DNA from: Agarivorans gilvus
GTDB lineage: Bacteria > Pseudomonadota > Gammaproteobacteria > Enterobacterales > Celerinatantimonadaceae
DNA: 64,000 nt
Assembly (NCBI RefSeq): GCF_001420915.1
Contig: NZ_CP013021.1
Location: forward strand, 2,139,001-2,203,000
Reading direction: 5' to 3'
Part shown: positions 27,401 to 34,371 of the stretch, one piece after another
Numbering within the stretch: the stretch's first letter is position 1
Layout of the letters: every line of letters begins with the position of its first letter
Notes under the pieces: generated by a model
Seen by the model: the letters and a program-made list of their open reading frames with translations, nothing else
What the model was told of the DNA's origin: nothing
Databases searched by the model: none
Position numbers and translations under genes: made by a program

Positions 27401-27761
27401 CTTGCTGCTCACCCTGTAAATAATCTTGTAAACCTTTAAATTCTGCTTGCAGCAGACGCTGCGGTAATAAGCGCATTAAACGCCAAGTCATCGCTTGTTT
27501 ATTAAAGGGGCTTTGCTCGGGCACATCCTGTAGCACCAAGTGAAACATTTGCCAGATGAAACTGGCAGGCAATGGGAAACTGACATTAGCCACAATGCCC
27601 TGCTGTTCGGCAAGTTGCAGTTTTAGCCACTGGGCCATGCCGGGGCTTTGTACCAGAACCTGTTGTTCAACGAAGGGATCGGCGGGAGCTTGTAAAGCCA
27701 TAACCCGACTCAGCAAGACTTGCAGGGTATCGAGATGGTTACTTTGATATAAATATAACAA
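24417..27761 (-). CDS. recC: Exodeoxyribonuclease V gamma subunit RecC
   Basis: RecC is the Chi-recognition and strand-splitting subunit of RecBCD. The 1114-residue protein starts MLYLYQSNHLDTLQ and shows the family patterns PFVEQQVLVQSPGMAQWL, ISALPPAYLQAL, LPFAISDR and CLLGMNDSDYPR. It is of normal length (E. coli 1122). It is the first gene of recC-recB-recD and its promoter should lie in 27762-27878. No frame problem was seen across the three long genes. Confidence 0.95.
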   Translation of the reverse strand: MLYLYQSNHLDTLQVLLSRVMALQAPADPFVEQQVLVQSPGMAQWLKLQLAEQQGIVANVSFPLPASFIWQMFHLVLQDVPEQSPFNKQAMTWRLMRLLPQRLLQAEFKGLQDYLQGEQQAIESRKLWQLAQKIADIYDQYLVYRSEWTSAWEAGDDLSEVSASQPWQPILWRDLVDDTVSTMDSAYHRGNLYIDFIEQLALAKQAPEGLPENIFVFGISALPPAYLQALDAMAKHCDVHLFLTNPSKYYWGDLRDVTTLLSQQAELHQVGNPLLASMGKLGRDYIEMLQPLNKQETDVFVSNCDADDKPSRLLGLIQDDILELRDPVDYQRYDSSEHKRVISAADQSVQLHLCHSPRRELEVLHDQLLAMFEQDSSLSPRDVIVMVPDVNRYGPMIQAVFGSASAETYLPFAISDRSVTQENPVLLSFLELLALPQKRKSAAEILALLEVPAIMRRFELSDAELKVLRQWVKEAGVRWGLDGADRSRWLAPDEETHSWLFGLKRMLLGYAMSSQQGLYQGVLAYDEVQGQMALAVGKLADFIEQLLQLEQDILQPASAAQWRLNLQSLLDNMYQFSSEDEAEYLRLLTLFEELQEQSSNSGFVDDIEPELVLDYCSMQLNAQRGSQRFLAGQINFCTLLPMRAIPFKVVCLLGMNDSDYPRSVPSMGFDLMAQNPAKRGDRSRRDDDRYLFLEALLAAQQRLYLSYIAHSAKDNSEQTPSVLLAELCDYIAQSCVLAGDEALDVDSSGQRLLAHLSHQHPLQPFSPLYYQSNEALFSYAQRWLPAVLAQQQSALAPDVRQSLEQQSDLTELSMEELLAFSRSPIAYFYQRRLKVNFPRLSEQLEETEPFLVEGLSAYSMKQYLLQQQLAEADKQQQFEHLHAAGALPHGGFGQVWFEQQWQELSGLAQQLQPLLASGAMEAQALNCQLQYVHEQQRLDCRLSAWLKHRYAAGLVSYRPGRLRGQDLLASWLWHLMLHATGASSRSYLLGLKEAWQWPPMAATDAQACLSDWLMYMQQAAQQPLLLPVESAWQWISQCKDKKSGEISFDEDNLAKARRAARLQFAGGPFTRAEGDDPYIQAQLSDLENTWPEFEQAAKVLLEPMLVHLEAYSDD

Positions 27762-27878
27762 GAAGGCTGTTCCTTACACCTGAGCAGCCTAGTATTGTGC
27801 CAGAAAAAACCGCTTTAAAAAGTGCTGCTTATGGGTTTTAAGCAAGCCTTACCGATTTCTTCTGGCCAAGATGAGCGT

Positions 27879-28277
27879 TTATTGGAAAATAATTCGACGC
27901 AGCGCCGAGTAATCAAAACTGGTGTAACCACCATAGCCATTGCGCGCCACAAACATGCCTGCCCCCTCTTCTCGACTTGGCAGCTTAAACTTGGCTCCAC
28001 TGTGGGTCACCGCAACGTATTCAGTAGAAACATAATAATATTTATTGTCGGCTTGAATAAAAGCCAGCTCGCTCAGCGGCATAAACAAAGGTTTGCCTTC
28101 GCTATCGAGGGCCACAATGCGTTCTTGTAGGCTACCATCGGAATTTTGAATTTGCAGATCGCTTAATTGCATCCATTGCGACTCAGTCCCTGATTGGAAC
28201 CAAATTCTTACATCCTTAGCGCTAGCATTGCTGGCAGCTAATAATAAAGAAATGCCTATCATCATCCATTTCATCAT
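27879..28277 (-). CDS. Small secreted or periplasmic protein of unknown function
   Basis: The 132-residue product has a clear Sec signal peptide (MMKWMMIGISLLLAASNASA, cleavage about residue 20), then about 110 residues with alternating strand-like segments (KDVRIWFQSG, LFMPLSELAFIQADN, YYYVSTEYVAV) and an aromatic-rich end (GYGGYTSFDYSAL). No cysteines, lipobox or known domain were recognised. It is transcribed away from comM with about 440 bp upstream. The two ATGs at the start are equivalent. I do not recognise the family. Confidence 0.65.
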   Translation of the reverse strand: MMKWMMIGISLLLAASNASAKDVRIWFQSGTESQWMQLSDLQIQNSDGSLQERIVALDSEGKPLFMPLSELAFIQADNKYYYVSTEYVAVTHSGAKFKLPSREEGAGMFVARNGYGGYTSFDYSALRRIIFQ

Positions 28278-28714
28278 CGTTCTTTCCTTCCTGTTTTGGT
28301 TAACCCAATCCCTTACAGAAATGGGCTAACGTCACTCTTTAAGTAGCAGCGTCATAGAGCATTTACACTAGCGTTTTTGTTAGCGAACCCCCTGACAGCC
28401 ATGTCTCTGGCCTTACTGCTTAATTGTTATTGTTATCGCTCTAGCGAGCATTAATTTGCGCCGTACCTAAATTTGTCTAATTAGCATACCGTTTTTAGGG
28501 CTTGCATTGTATTGCAAAAACAGCAGCTTATGAAAACGTTATCGTTGTAAATATTGTATGTATCTGTCAATAAATTGAACATGACTAGCTATACAATTAT
28601 TGCGCCATCTTGTTGTACTTGATTGTTTACAATAAAACTTAGCGTTTCAAGCTCGGTTCTCAGCCTTTTTGTCCTGTAATAAAACGCTAAAAGTCAAACA
28701 GGAGAGCACAGAAA
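28278..28714. other. Intergenic region upstream of the small secreted gene
   Basis: This 437-bp AT-rich region has no credible gene. It holds an imperfect inverted repeat (GTTAACCCA 28299-28307 with TGGGCTAAC 28322-28330) about 20-50 bp upstream of the secreted-protein start. A wide pair (TTAGCGTTT near 28639 and AAACGCTAA at 28682-28690) lies downstream of the comM stop; the latter may help end comM transcription. Confidence 0.5.
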
Positions 28715-30229
28715 CTAATGGCTAATTCGCTTCATTAGACGGTCCATTGCTCGGTAACTCAAAGCCTCCACTAACTCGGCGCGCTGTATATGAGAAAGCT
28801 GTTTTAAATCGGCAATGGTTCTGGCTAAGCGCCAGACTCGATGATAGGCCCGCGCAGACAGGCCCAAGTGATGAATAGAGTTTTCCAGAAACTCACTGTC
28901 CGCCGCGCTGAGTGGCGCAAACTGATGTAGCTCCTTACCGCTTAGTTGGCTATTCAGCTTGCCGCTGCGCTGCACTTGCAACTGACGCGCCGCCGTCACA
29001 CGCTGGCGGATCAACTGGCTCGACTCACCCTGACTATGTTGGCTTAAACTGCCCTTGGGTAATTCGGCAACCTCCACACTAAGGTCGAAGCGATCTAAGA
29101 AGGGGCCTGACAATTTCCCCAGATATTTTAAAATTTGGTCTGGATTACTGCGTAACTGCGAGCCTTGATAATAACCACAAGGAGAAGGATTCATCGCCGC
29201 CACCAACTGGAATCGAGCCGGGAATTTAAGCTGCATCGCCGCCCGCGAAATATGTACCTCGCCCGACTCTAAGGGCTGGCGCAAGGCATCTAAGCTAGTA
29301 CGCGCAAATTCGGGAAGCTCATCTAGAAACAACACCCCATGATGAGCCAAACTGATCTCTCCCGGCTTGGGCGAAGAGCCGCCTCCCACCAAGGCCACCA
29401 TGGATGCACTATGGTGAGGGCTACGAAACGGCGGAACATGCCATTGTGCAAGCTCTCGCTGTTGGCTGCTCACCGAATTAATCGCCGCCACCTCAATCGC
29501 CTGTTGTTCATTTAAGGCCGGTAAAATGCCCGGCAAGCGGCTCGCTAACATGGTTTTTCCGGTGCCAGGAGGCCCCAGCATCAATAAATTATGCGCCCCT
29601 GCTGCGGCTAACTCTAAAGCCCGCTTAGCGAGATGCTGGCCCTGTACATCGGCCATGTCCAACAATGCCTCCGGCTGCTGATAATCAAAGGCTTCAGGCT
29701 CAAGCAGTTCAAACTGAGTTTGACCATTTAAACTAGCGGTTAACTGCTGCAGGCTGGCACAGGCGTGTACTTTAACGTCAGGAACTCGCACTGCCGCTTG
29801 GGCGTCTTGCTCGCTGGTGACCAAGGTGAAACCGAGGCGACTGATAGAAAGCGCGGTAGCAATAGCACCACTTACCGGGCGTAGTGCCCCCGATAGGGCT
29901 AGCTCCCCGCAAAATGCGGTTTCCGCTAAACAAGCCAGCGGTAGGTCGCCGGCTGCCGCTAAAATTCCCACCGCAATCGGCAAGTCAAAGCGGCCGCCAC
30001 TTTTGGGTAGATCGGCGGGAGCAAGATTAACGGTAATACGCTTGGCGGGGAAAGAAAAACCACTATTAATAATGGCGCTACGTACCCGGTCTTTGGCTTC
30101 TTTGACCGAGGTTTCAGGCAGGCCAACAATATTAAAAGCGGGCAAACCGTTGGCAAGGTGCACTTCTACTGTCACCCCCAAGGCTTCCATGCCCACTAGG
30201 GTACAGGTATTGACAATGGCTAAACCCAT
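28715..30229 (-). CDS. comM: YifB/ComM family Mg-chelatase-like AAA+ ATPase
   Basis: This 504-residue AAA+ protein matches ComM, the hexameric helicase that promotes branch migration during natural transformation in Vibrio and Haemophilus. Motifs are the N-terminal GLPAFNIVGLPETSVKEAKD, the Lon-like region NLAPADLPKSGGRFDLPIA, Walker A (LGPPGTGKTMLASRLP), Walker B (VLFLDELPEF) and ARTSLDALRQPLE. I chose ATG 30229, which gives the conserved MGLAIVNTCTLVGMEAL start behind GAGG; an upstream ATG adds eight residues. No other competence gene is in the window. It is of standard length and seems intact. Confidence 0.93.
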   Translation of the reverse strand: MGLAIVNTCTLVGMEALGVTVEVHLANGLPAFNIVGLPETSVKEAKDRVRSAIINSGFSFPAKRITVNLAPADLPKSGGRFDLPIAVGILAAAGDLPLACLAETAFCGELALSGALRPVSGAIATALSISRLGFTLVTSEQDAQAAVRVPDVKVHACASLQQLTASLNGQTQFELLEPEAFDYQQPEALLDMADVQGQHLAKRALELAAAGAHNLLMLGPPGTGKTMLASRLPGILPALNEQQAIEVAAINSVSSQQRELAQWHVPPFRSPHHSASMVALVGGGSSPKPGEISLAHHGVLFLDELPEFARTSLDALRQPLESGEVHISRAAMQLKFPARFQLVAAMNPSPCGYYQGSQLRSNPDQILKYLGKLSGPFLDRFDLSVEVAELPKGSLSQHSQGESSQLIRQRVTAARQLQVQRSGKLNSQLSGKELHQFAPLSAADSEFLENSIHHLGLSARAYHRVWRLARTIADLKQLSHIQRAELVEALSYRAMDRLMKRISH

Positions 30230-30310
30230 AAGCGCCTCAATAGTTAATAACACTTCTGATAATAGTCAATTATTTGACAAAAGCATCACTAAATATCTCA
30301 GCAGCTTGAT

Positions 30311-30724
30311 TTACTTCAAGTTAAAACACTGTTGTTGCTGTTGATAGAGGGCCGCTAATACCGATTTACGTTCGATTAGCCCCACTAATTTACCGTTTTC
30401 TACCACTGGGTAGCTTTTCGGTTTGTTATCCGACATTTTCTTTGCCAAGTCGAACACGTTTTCATCGGGTCCTACGGTTAGCACCTGTTGGCGCATTAGA
30501 TCTTTTACCAAGGCGCTTTGATCACAGTAATAACCTGACTGCAGAAGCTGACTAACACAATCCAACTCCGACAACCAACCTATCAACTTCCCCTGGGCGT
30601 CTACCACGGGAGCACCCAATTGATGCGACTGGCTTAGTGCCACACTGGCTTCGTTGATGCTCTGTTGCTCGGTTAGTTTTAAAAACTGCTTACTCATATA
30701 ATGACGAACATTGAGTTGCTGCAT
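30311..30724 (-). CDS. Twin CBS-domain protein
   Basis: This 137-residue protein is composed almost entirely of two CBS domains (about residues 5-60 and 75-130), as shown by the repeated patterns QLGAPVVDAQGKLIGWLSE and KSYPVVENGKLVGLIERKS. CBS pairs bind adenosine nucleotides and sense energy or ionic state, usually regulating a partner protein. No partner domain is fused here. The ATG at 30724 has an excellent AAGGAGG four bases upstream. It is followed by comM about 80 bp away. Confidence 0.85.
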   Translation of the reverse strand: MQQLNVRHYMSKQFLKLTEQQSINEASVALSQSHQLGAPVVDAQGKLIGWLSELDCVSQLLQSGYYCDQSALVKDLMRQQVLTVGPDENVFDLAKKMSDNKPKSYPVVENGKLVGLIERKSVLAALYQQQQQCFNLK

Positions 30725-30846
30725 ACGGCCTCCTTCAAGCACGGTTTAGCTTACCGTTTCAGACTACGCTCACCAGCGAGGATGTAAAAGCGCTTATATC
30801 TATTGGATTGATAGGCGCGGTTCAGCCCCAATTTACAGAGACTTGA

Positions 30847-31413
30847 CTAAGCACTTTCCTCGTCTTCTGGCACATCGCGCACATACTGGGCGGGGACGCC
30901 CGCCACTACCGTATTAGCTGCTACATCCTTTACTACTACCGCTCCGGCCGCTACTACCGCATTATCGCCAATGGTCACGCCGGGTAAAATTTTCGCCCCC
31001 ATACCAATCCACACTCGGTCGCCAATGCTAACTGGCAAGGCGCGTTCTAAGCCATCGGTACGCTGCTTGGCGTTTAAGGGATGGGTGGCAGTGGAGATAT
31101 GTACCGCTGGGGCGAACATTACATCATCACCAATGGTCACTGGTGCGCCGTCTAAAATCACACAACCGTGATTAGCATAGAAGTTTTTACCAGTGGTAAT
31201 GTTGTAGCCGTAATCGCAGAAGAAACTCGGTTCTATCCAAGGATCTAAGCTGTTGGGCAATAACTCGGCCAGCACCTCGGCGCGGAGATCTTCTTCAGGA
31301 TGCAGCAGGTTTAATTCATAACATAATGATTTGGCTTGATTTCGCTCTTCAACTAACTCACCGTCAAAGGCTAGATACAAATCTCCAGCTAACATTTTTT
31401 CTTTCTCGGTCAT
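30847..31413 (-). CDS. Sugar O-acetyltransferase (Maa/LacA type)
   Basis: This 188-residue left-handed beta-helix enzyme has an N-terminal cap (MTEKEKMLAGDLYLAFDGEL) and hexapeptide repeats from about residue 60 on. The family signature FFCDYGYNITTGKNFYANHG is followed by APAVHISTATHP, with the catalytic His, and the repeats GVTIGDNAVVAAGAVVVKDV. It transfers acetyl from acetyl-CoA to a sugar hydroxyl, as in maltose or galactoside acetyltransferase. ATG 31413 is preferred: it starts the conserved cap and follows GAGAGG. The natural acceptor is unknown. Confidence 0.88.
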   Translation of the reverse strand: MTEKEKMLAGDLYLAFDGELVEERNQAKSLCYELNLLHPEEDLRAEVLAELLPNSLDPWIEPSFFCDYGYNITTGKNFYANHGCVILDGAPVTIGDDVMFAPAVHISTATHPLNAKQRTDGLERALPVSIGDRVWIGMGAKILPGVTIGDNAVVAAGAVVVKDVAANTVVAGVPAQYVRDVPEDEESA

Positions 31414-31460
31414 GGTGGCCTCTCTGGGTATATGACTCAAATTTTGGTACTAGCCTAAAG

Positions 31461-31910
31461 CTATTCTAGCGGCTTTAGTCGAATACTATCTCCAACCTTG
31501 ATAGCATTTCTGGCAAACCATCCGGCGTGCATCTCCCAGGCATACATGGTTTTTCGCTGAGCTCGTACGCTAGTCTCATCATGGGCCTGCATACTGCGGA
31601 TCTCGCGAATCACCCCACTGGGGCTAATAAAGGCGATATCTAAATCTATGGGAGTGTTTTTCATCCACATGCTGACTTTGCTGGCAAAAGAAAATCTAAA
31701 AAGCATGCCGCAGTTTTCACACAATTGCTCACGATACATAAGGCCTCTACTACGTTGCTTACTGGTATGCGCATACTCCACTACATAGCGCTGCTGGTTA
31801 ACTTCCACCGCTACCTTAGAAAAGTTCACCGCCGCGCTTAAGGTCAGCGGCGTTAACAACAGCAAAACAGCCAGCGAAACTGGCCACAAAGATAGCTTAA
31901 GCCTTAACAT
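31461..31910 (-). CDS. DUF192 secreted protein
   Basis: This 149-residue protein has a signal peptide (hydrophobic residues 10-26, cleavage near SAA). The mature part is a DUF192 domain: SRGLMYREQLCENCGMLFRF, then MWMKNTPIDLDIAFI and a C-terminal AWEMHAGWFARNAIKVGD. DUF192 proteins are small, conserved envelope proteins of unknown role. The ATG overlaps the stop of a small upstream frame by one base. It precedes the acetyltransferase gene by about 50 bp. Confidence 0.85.
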   Translation of the reverse strand: MLRLKLSLWPVSLAVLLLLTPLTLSAAVNFSKVAVEVNQQRYVVEYAHTSKQRSRGLMYREQLCENCGMLFRFSFASKVSMWMKNTPIDLDIAFISPSGVIREIRSMQAHDETSVRAQRKTMYAWEMHAGWFARNAIKVGDSIRLKPLE

Positions 31911-32152
31911 TATGGTCCTTCTTTAAGCCCGATATAGGCATTGACACAGCCTAACAAAAAAACCGATACGACCCACGACAACAGCATCAAAATTGCGATA
32001 AAGCAAAAATAAAAGAAAAAATGTGCCTTTTTACTAATAAATAAAATTCTGTAAATGCAGTAGATATCACCAAATAACCATCGCTCACAGCACACAACTC
32101 CAAGCAAAACACAAAAATCAACACCAAAAACCAAGAACTGTACAAATAACAA
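31910..32152 (-). CDS. Possible small hydrophobic protein upstream of DUF192 gene
   Basis: This 80-residue open frame is rich in Phe, Cys, Leu and Val and lies in strongly AT-rich DNA. The last 25 residues (MLLSWVVSVFLLGCV, then NAYIGLKEGP) look like a plausible membrane helix with a polar tail, and its stop overlaps the next start (TAATG), a coupling style used elsewhere in the window. No ribosome binding site was found for any start and no family was recognised. It may be fortuitous. Confidence 0.25.
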   Translation of the reverse strand: MLFVQFLVFGVDFCVLLGVVCCERWLFGDIYCIYRILFISKKAHFFFYFCFIAILMLLSWVVSVFLLGCVNAYIGLKEGP

Positions 32153-32190
32153 ACAAAAAGCAGAGCTTTTACAAGGTTTTAATGACTTGA

Positions 32191-32210
32191 ATCACATTTT
32201 CTACTGTGAT
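32191..32210. promoter_or_regulatory. Inverted repeat in the ilv promoter region
   Basis: ATCACA (32191-32196) and TGTGAT (32205-32210) form a perfect dyad with an eight-base spacer about 35 bp before the ilvL start. TTGAAT (32187-32192) followed by GATACT 15 bases later is a possible promoter overlapping it. The regulator is unknown; the half-site order is the reverse of a CRP site. Confidence 0.4.
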
Positions 32211-32244
32211 ACTTGTTAGCCATTGCTTTAGGAAAGAATTAATT

Positions 32245-32325
32245 ATGTCTGTTTCAGTTGCTCTACTTATTAGCGTCGTCCTTGTGGTGATTATCGTATC
32301 ACCTCGCGGGGATGGCTTGTTGTAA
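32245..32325 (+). CDS. ilvL: ilv operon leader peptide IlvL
   Basis: This 26-codon frame (MSVSVALLISVVLVVIIVSP, then RGDGLL) contains seven Val, five Leu and three Ile, with a regulatory block LLISVVLVVIIV. It resembles E. coli IlvL, whose translation senses charged Val, Leu and Ile tRNAs. A terminator hairpin follows 22 bases after the stop and ilvG begins after that. AGGAAAG about ten bases before the ATG is a good ribosome binding site. When the branched-chain aminoacyl-tRNAs run short, the stalled ribosome would prevent the terminator. Confidence 0.9.
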   Translation: MSVSVALLISVVLVVIIVSPRGDGLL

Positions 32326-32347
32326 CTGAAACCAGCAAACAACAAAA

Positions 32348-32381
32348 AAGCCCCCGCGCTGCAAAGCTCGGGGGCTTTTTG
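32348..32381 (+). terminator. ilv attenuator terminator
   Basis: AAGCCCCCG (32348-32356) pairs with CGGGGGCTT (32369-32377), with inner pairing GCT/AGC, followed by TTTTT. It lies between ilvL and ilvG and is the expected attenuator. The competing antiterminator was not fully drawn. Confidence 0.9.
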
Positions 32382-32404
32382 TTAACGGCAGAAAGGAACT
32401 AACG

Positions 32405-34063
32405 ATGAATGGTGCTCAACAAATTGTCGCGACACTCAAACAACAGGGCGTAGAACAAGTTTTTGGTTACCCCGGCGGTGCAATTATGCCGCTCTACGAT
32501 GCGCTCTATGATGGTGGTGTGAAACACATGCTAACTCGCCATGAACAAGGTGCTGCTATGGCTGCCGTAGGTTATGCTCGCGCTGGCGCCAATCAAGGGA
32601 TTAAGGTGGGTGTTTGTATCGCCACTTCAGGCCCAGGTGCCACCAACCTCGTCACTGGTTTAGCCGAAGCCCAACTCGACTCGATTCCCCTCATCGCCAT
32701 CACCGGCCAAGTTGCTCAATCGGTTATCGGCACCGATGCCTTTCAAGAAGTCGACGTATTAGGCATGTCTCTATCGGTGACCAAACACAGCTTCATGGTC
32801 ACCGATGTAAAAGAGCTAAAACGCACCATCGAGCAGGCTTTTGAGATTGCTACCTCTGGCCGTCCTGGCCCAGTGTTGATTGATGTTCCTAAAGATGTGC
32901 AACTGGCGGAAATAAGCGAAAACCTCACTTATGTTCCCAACCTTAAAGCGGCAAATACCCCCGACCCCGTTTTAATTGCCGAAGCCAAACAACTGATCGC
33001 CAGTTCCACACAACCCACTGTTTATGTGGGCGGGGGCGTCGGCATGGCCAATGCGGTTGAAGAATTACGCGAGTTTTTAGAGTGCAGCCAAATTCCAAGT
33101 GTTTGCACCCTAAAGGGAATAGGTGCCATCACCGAGCAACAGCCCTATTACTTGGGCATGCTAGGCATGCACGGCACCAAAGCCGCCAACTTAAGCATTC
33201 AGGAAACCGATTTACTGATCGTAGTAGGCGCTCGCTTCGATGACCGCGTCACCGGTAAGCTAGAAGCCTTTGCCCCCAATGCCAAGGTCATTCACCTAGA
33301 CGCCGACGCCAGTGAGTTTGGCAAACGTCGCGCGCCCGATGTCGCCATCGACAGCGACTTAAAACAAGTCTTGCCACTGCTTAAATGCAGCACCGACATC
33401 GCCCCATGGCAAGCCGCGGTTGCCCAGCGCAAGCAAGACTTCGCTTGGCGCTACGACCATCCCGGCGAGCATATTTTTGCGCCGGCCATGCTCAACCAGC
33501 TTAGCCAAATGATCGACAGTGATACCGTGATTGCCTGTGATGTAGGCCAACATCAAATGTGGGTAGCCCAACATATGCAGTTTGATGGGCCACATAACCA
33601 TTTATCTAGTGCCGGCTTAGGTACCATGGGCTTTGGCCTTCCCGCGGCGATTGGCGCACAGTTTGCTCGCCCCAACGATACCGTAATCGCGGTATCGGGT
33701 GACGGCTCTTTCATGATGAATGTGCAAGAGCTTACCACCATTAAACGAGCTAAATTGCCAGTTAAAATCTTACTGGTAGATAACAACCGACTCGGCATGG
33801 TGAGACAATGGCAAAATCTCTTCTTCGATGGGCGTTTTAGCGAAACCATCCTCGACGATAATCCAGATTTTGTCACCATGGCTTCTGCCTTTGATATTCC
33901 CGGCGAAACCATTAGTAATAAAATAGATGTTCACGCTGCCCTGCAACGGATGCTCGACAGCGATGGCCCCTACCTACTGCATGTACTAATTGATGCTGAA
34001 GAAAACGTGTGGCCACTTGTGCCACCGGGTGTGGCCAATGACAAAATGATGGAGGACTGCTAA
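32405..34063 (+). CDS. ilvG: Acetolactate synthase II large subunit
   Basis: IlvG is the ThDP-, Mg- and FAD-dependent catalytic subunit that condenses two pyruvates, or pyruvate and 2-oxobutyrate. The 552-residue protein has the N-terminal VFGYPGGAIMPLYDAL, the catalytic Glu in RHEQGAAMAAVGYARA, ATSGPGATNLVTGLA and the ThDP-binding GDGSFMMNVQELTT followed by the Asn-containing VDNNRLGMVRQW. Unlike the frameshifted E. coli K-12 ilvG, the frame is intact. GAAAGGA precedes the ATG. The stop overlaps the ilvM start by one base. Confidence 0.97.
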   Translation: MNGAQQIVATLKQQGVEQVFGYPGGAIMPLYDALYDGGVKHMLTRHEQGAAMAAVGYARAGANQGIKVGVCIATSGPGATNLVTGLAEAQLDSIPLIAITGQVAQSVIGTDAFQEVDVLGMSLSVTKHSFMVTDVKELKRTIEQAFEIATSGRPGPVLIDVPKDVQLAEISENLTYVPNLKAANTPDPVLIAEAKQLIASSTQPTVYVGGGVGMANAVEELREFLECSQIPSVCTLKGIGAITEQQPYYLGMLGMHGTKAANLSIQETDLLIVVGARFDDRVTGKLEAFAPNAKVIHLDADASEFGKRRAPDVAIDSDLKQVLPLLKCSTDIAPWQAAVAQRKQDFAWRYDHPGEHIFAPAMLNQLSQMIDSDTVIACDVGQHQMWVAQHMQFDGPHNHLSSAGLGTMGFGLPAAIGAQFARPNDTVIAVSGDGSFMMNVQELTTIKRAKLPVKILLVDNNRLGMVRQWQNLFFDGRFSETILDDNPDFVTMASAFDIPGETISNKIDVHAALQRMLDSDGPYLLHVLIDAEENVWPLVPPGVANDKMMEDC

Positions 34064-34335
34064 TGCAACATTCAATGACCCTAACTACACGTAATCAGGC
34101 CGATGTATTAGAACGTGTATTACGAGTGACACGTCACCGTGGTTTTTTAGTACAATCTATGCAAATTGAGCAGTTCGGCAGTCCCGAGTTTAAGGGCTAT
34201 ACCATTGAGCTTAAGGTGCAAAGCCAGCGTCCCATTGCCCATCTCACCAGCCAATTGGTGAAACTGTTCGATGTTGAGCAAGTCAGTTTAAAACAATTAC
34301 AAGCAGTGGCGACCCCCGACGTTGCCCTTGCCTAA
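34063..34335 (+). CDS. ilvM: Acetolactate synthase II small (regulatory) subunit
   Basis: This 90-residue single ACT-domain protein is the small subunit partner of IlvG. Its pattern TLTTRNQADVLERVLRVTRH-RGFLVQSMQI matches IlvM. The one-base TAATG overlap with ilvG ensures stoichiometric production. IlvM-type subunits are short (about 85 residues) and give an enzyme that is little inhibited by valine. ilvD starts 36 bp downstream. Confidence 0.93.
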   Translation: MQHSMTLTTRNQADVLERVLRVTRHRGFLVQSMQIEQFGSPEFKGYTIELKVQSQRPIAHLTSQLVKLFDVEQVSLKQLQAVATPDVALA

Positions 34336-34371
34336 ACAATTAGCAAATACAGATTAATGGAGTAAACCGCA

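Noticed and set aside
29817..30344. 175-residue open frame opposite comM
   Set aside because: It is antisense to conserved comM codons and has Ser/Pro/Arg-rich shadow composition.
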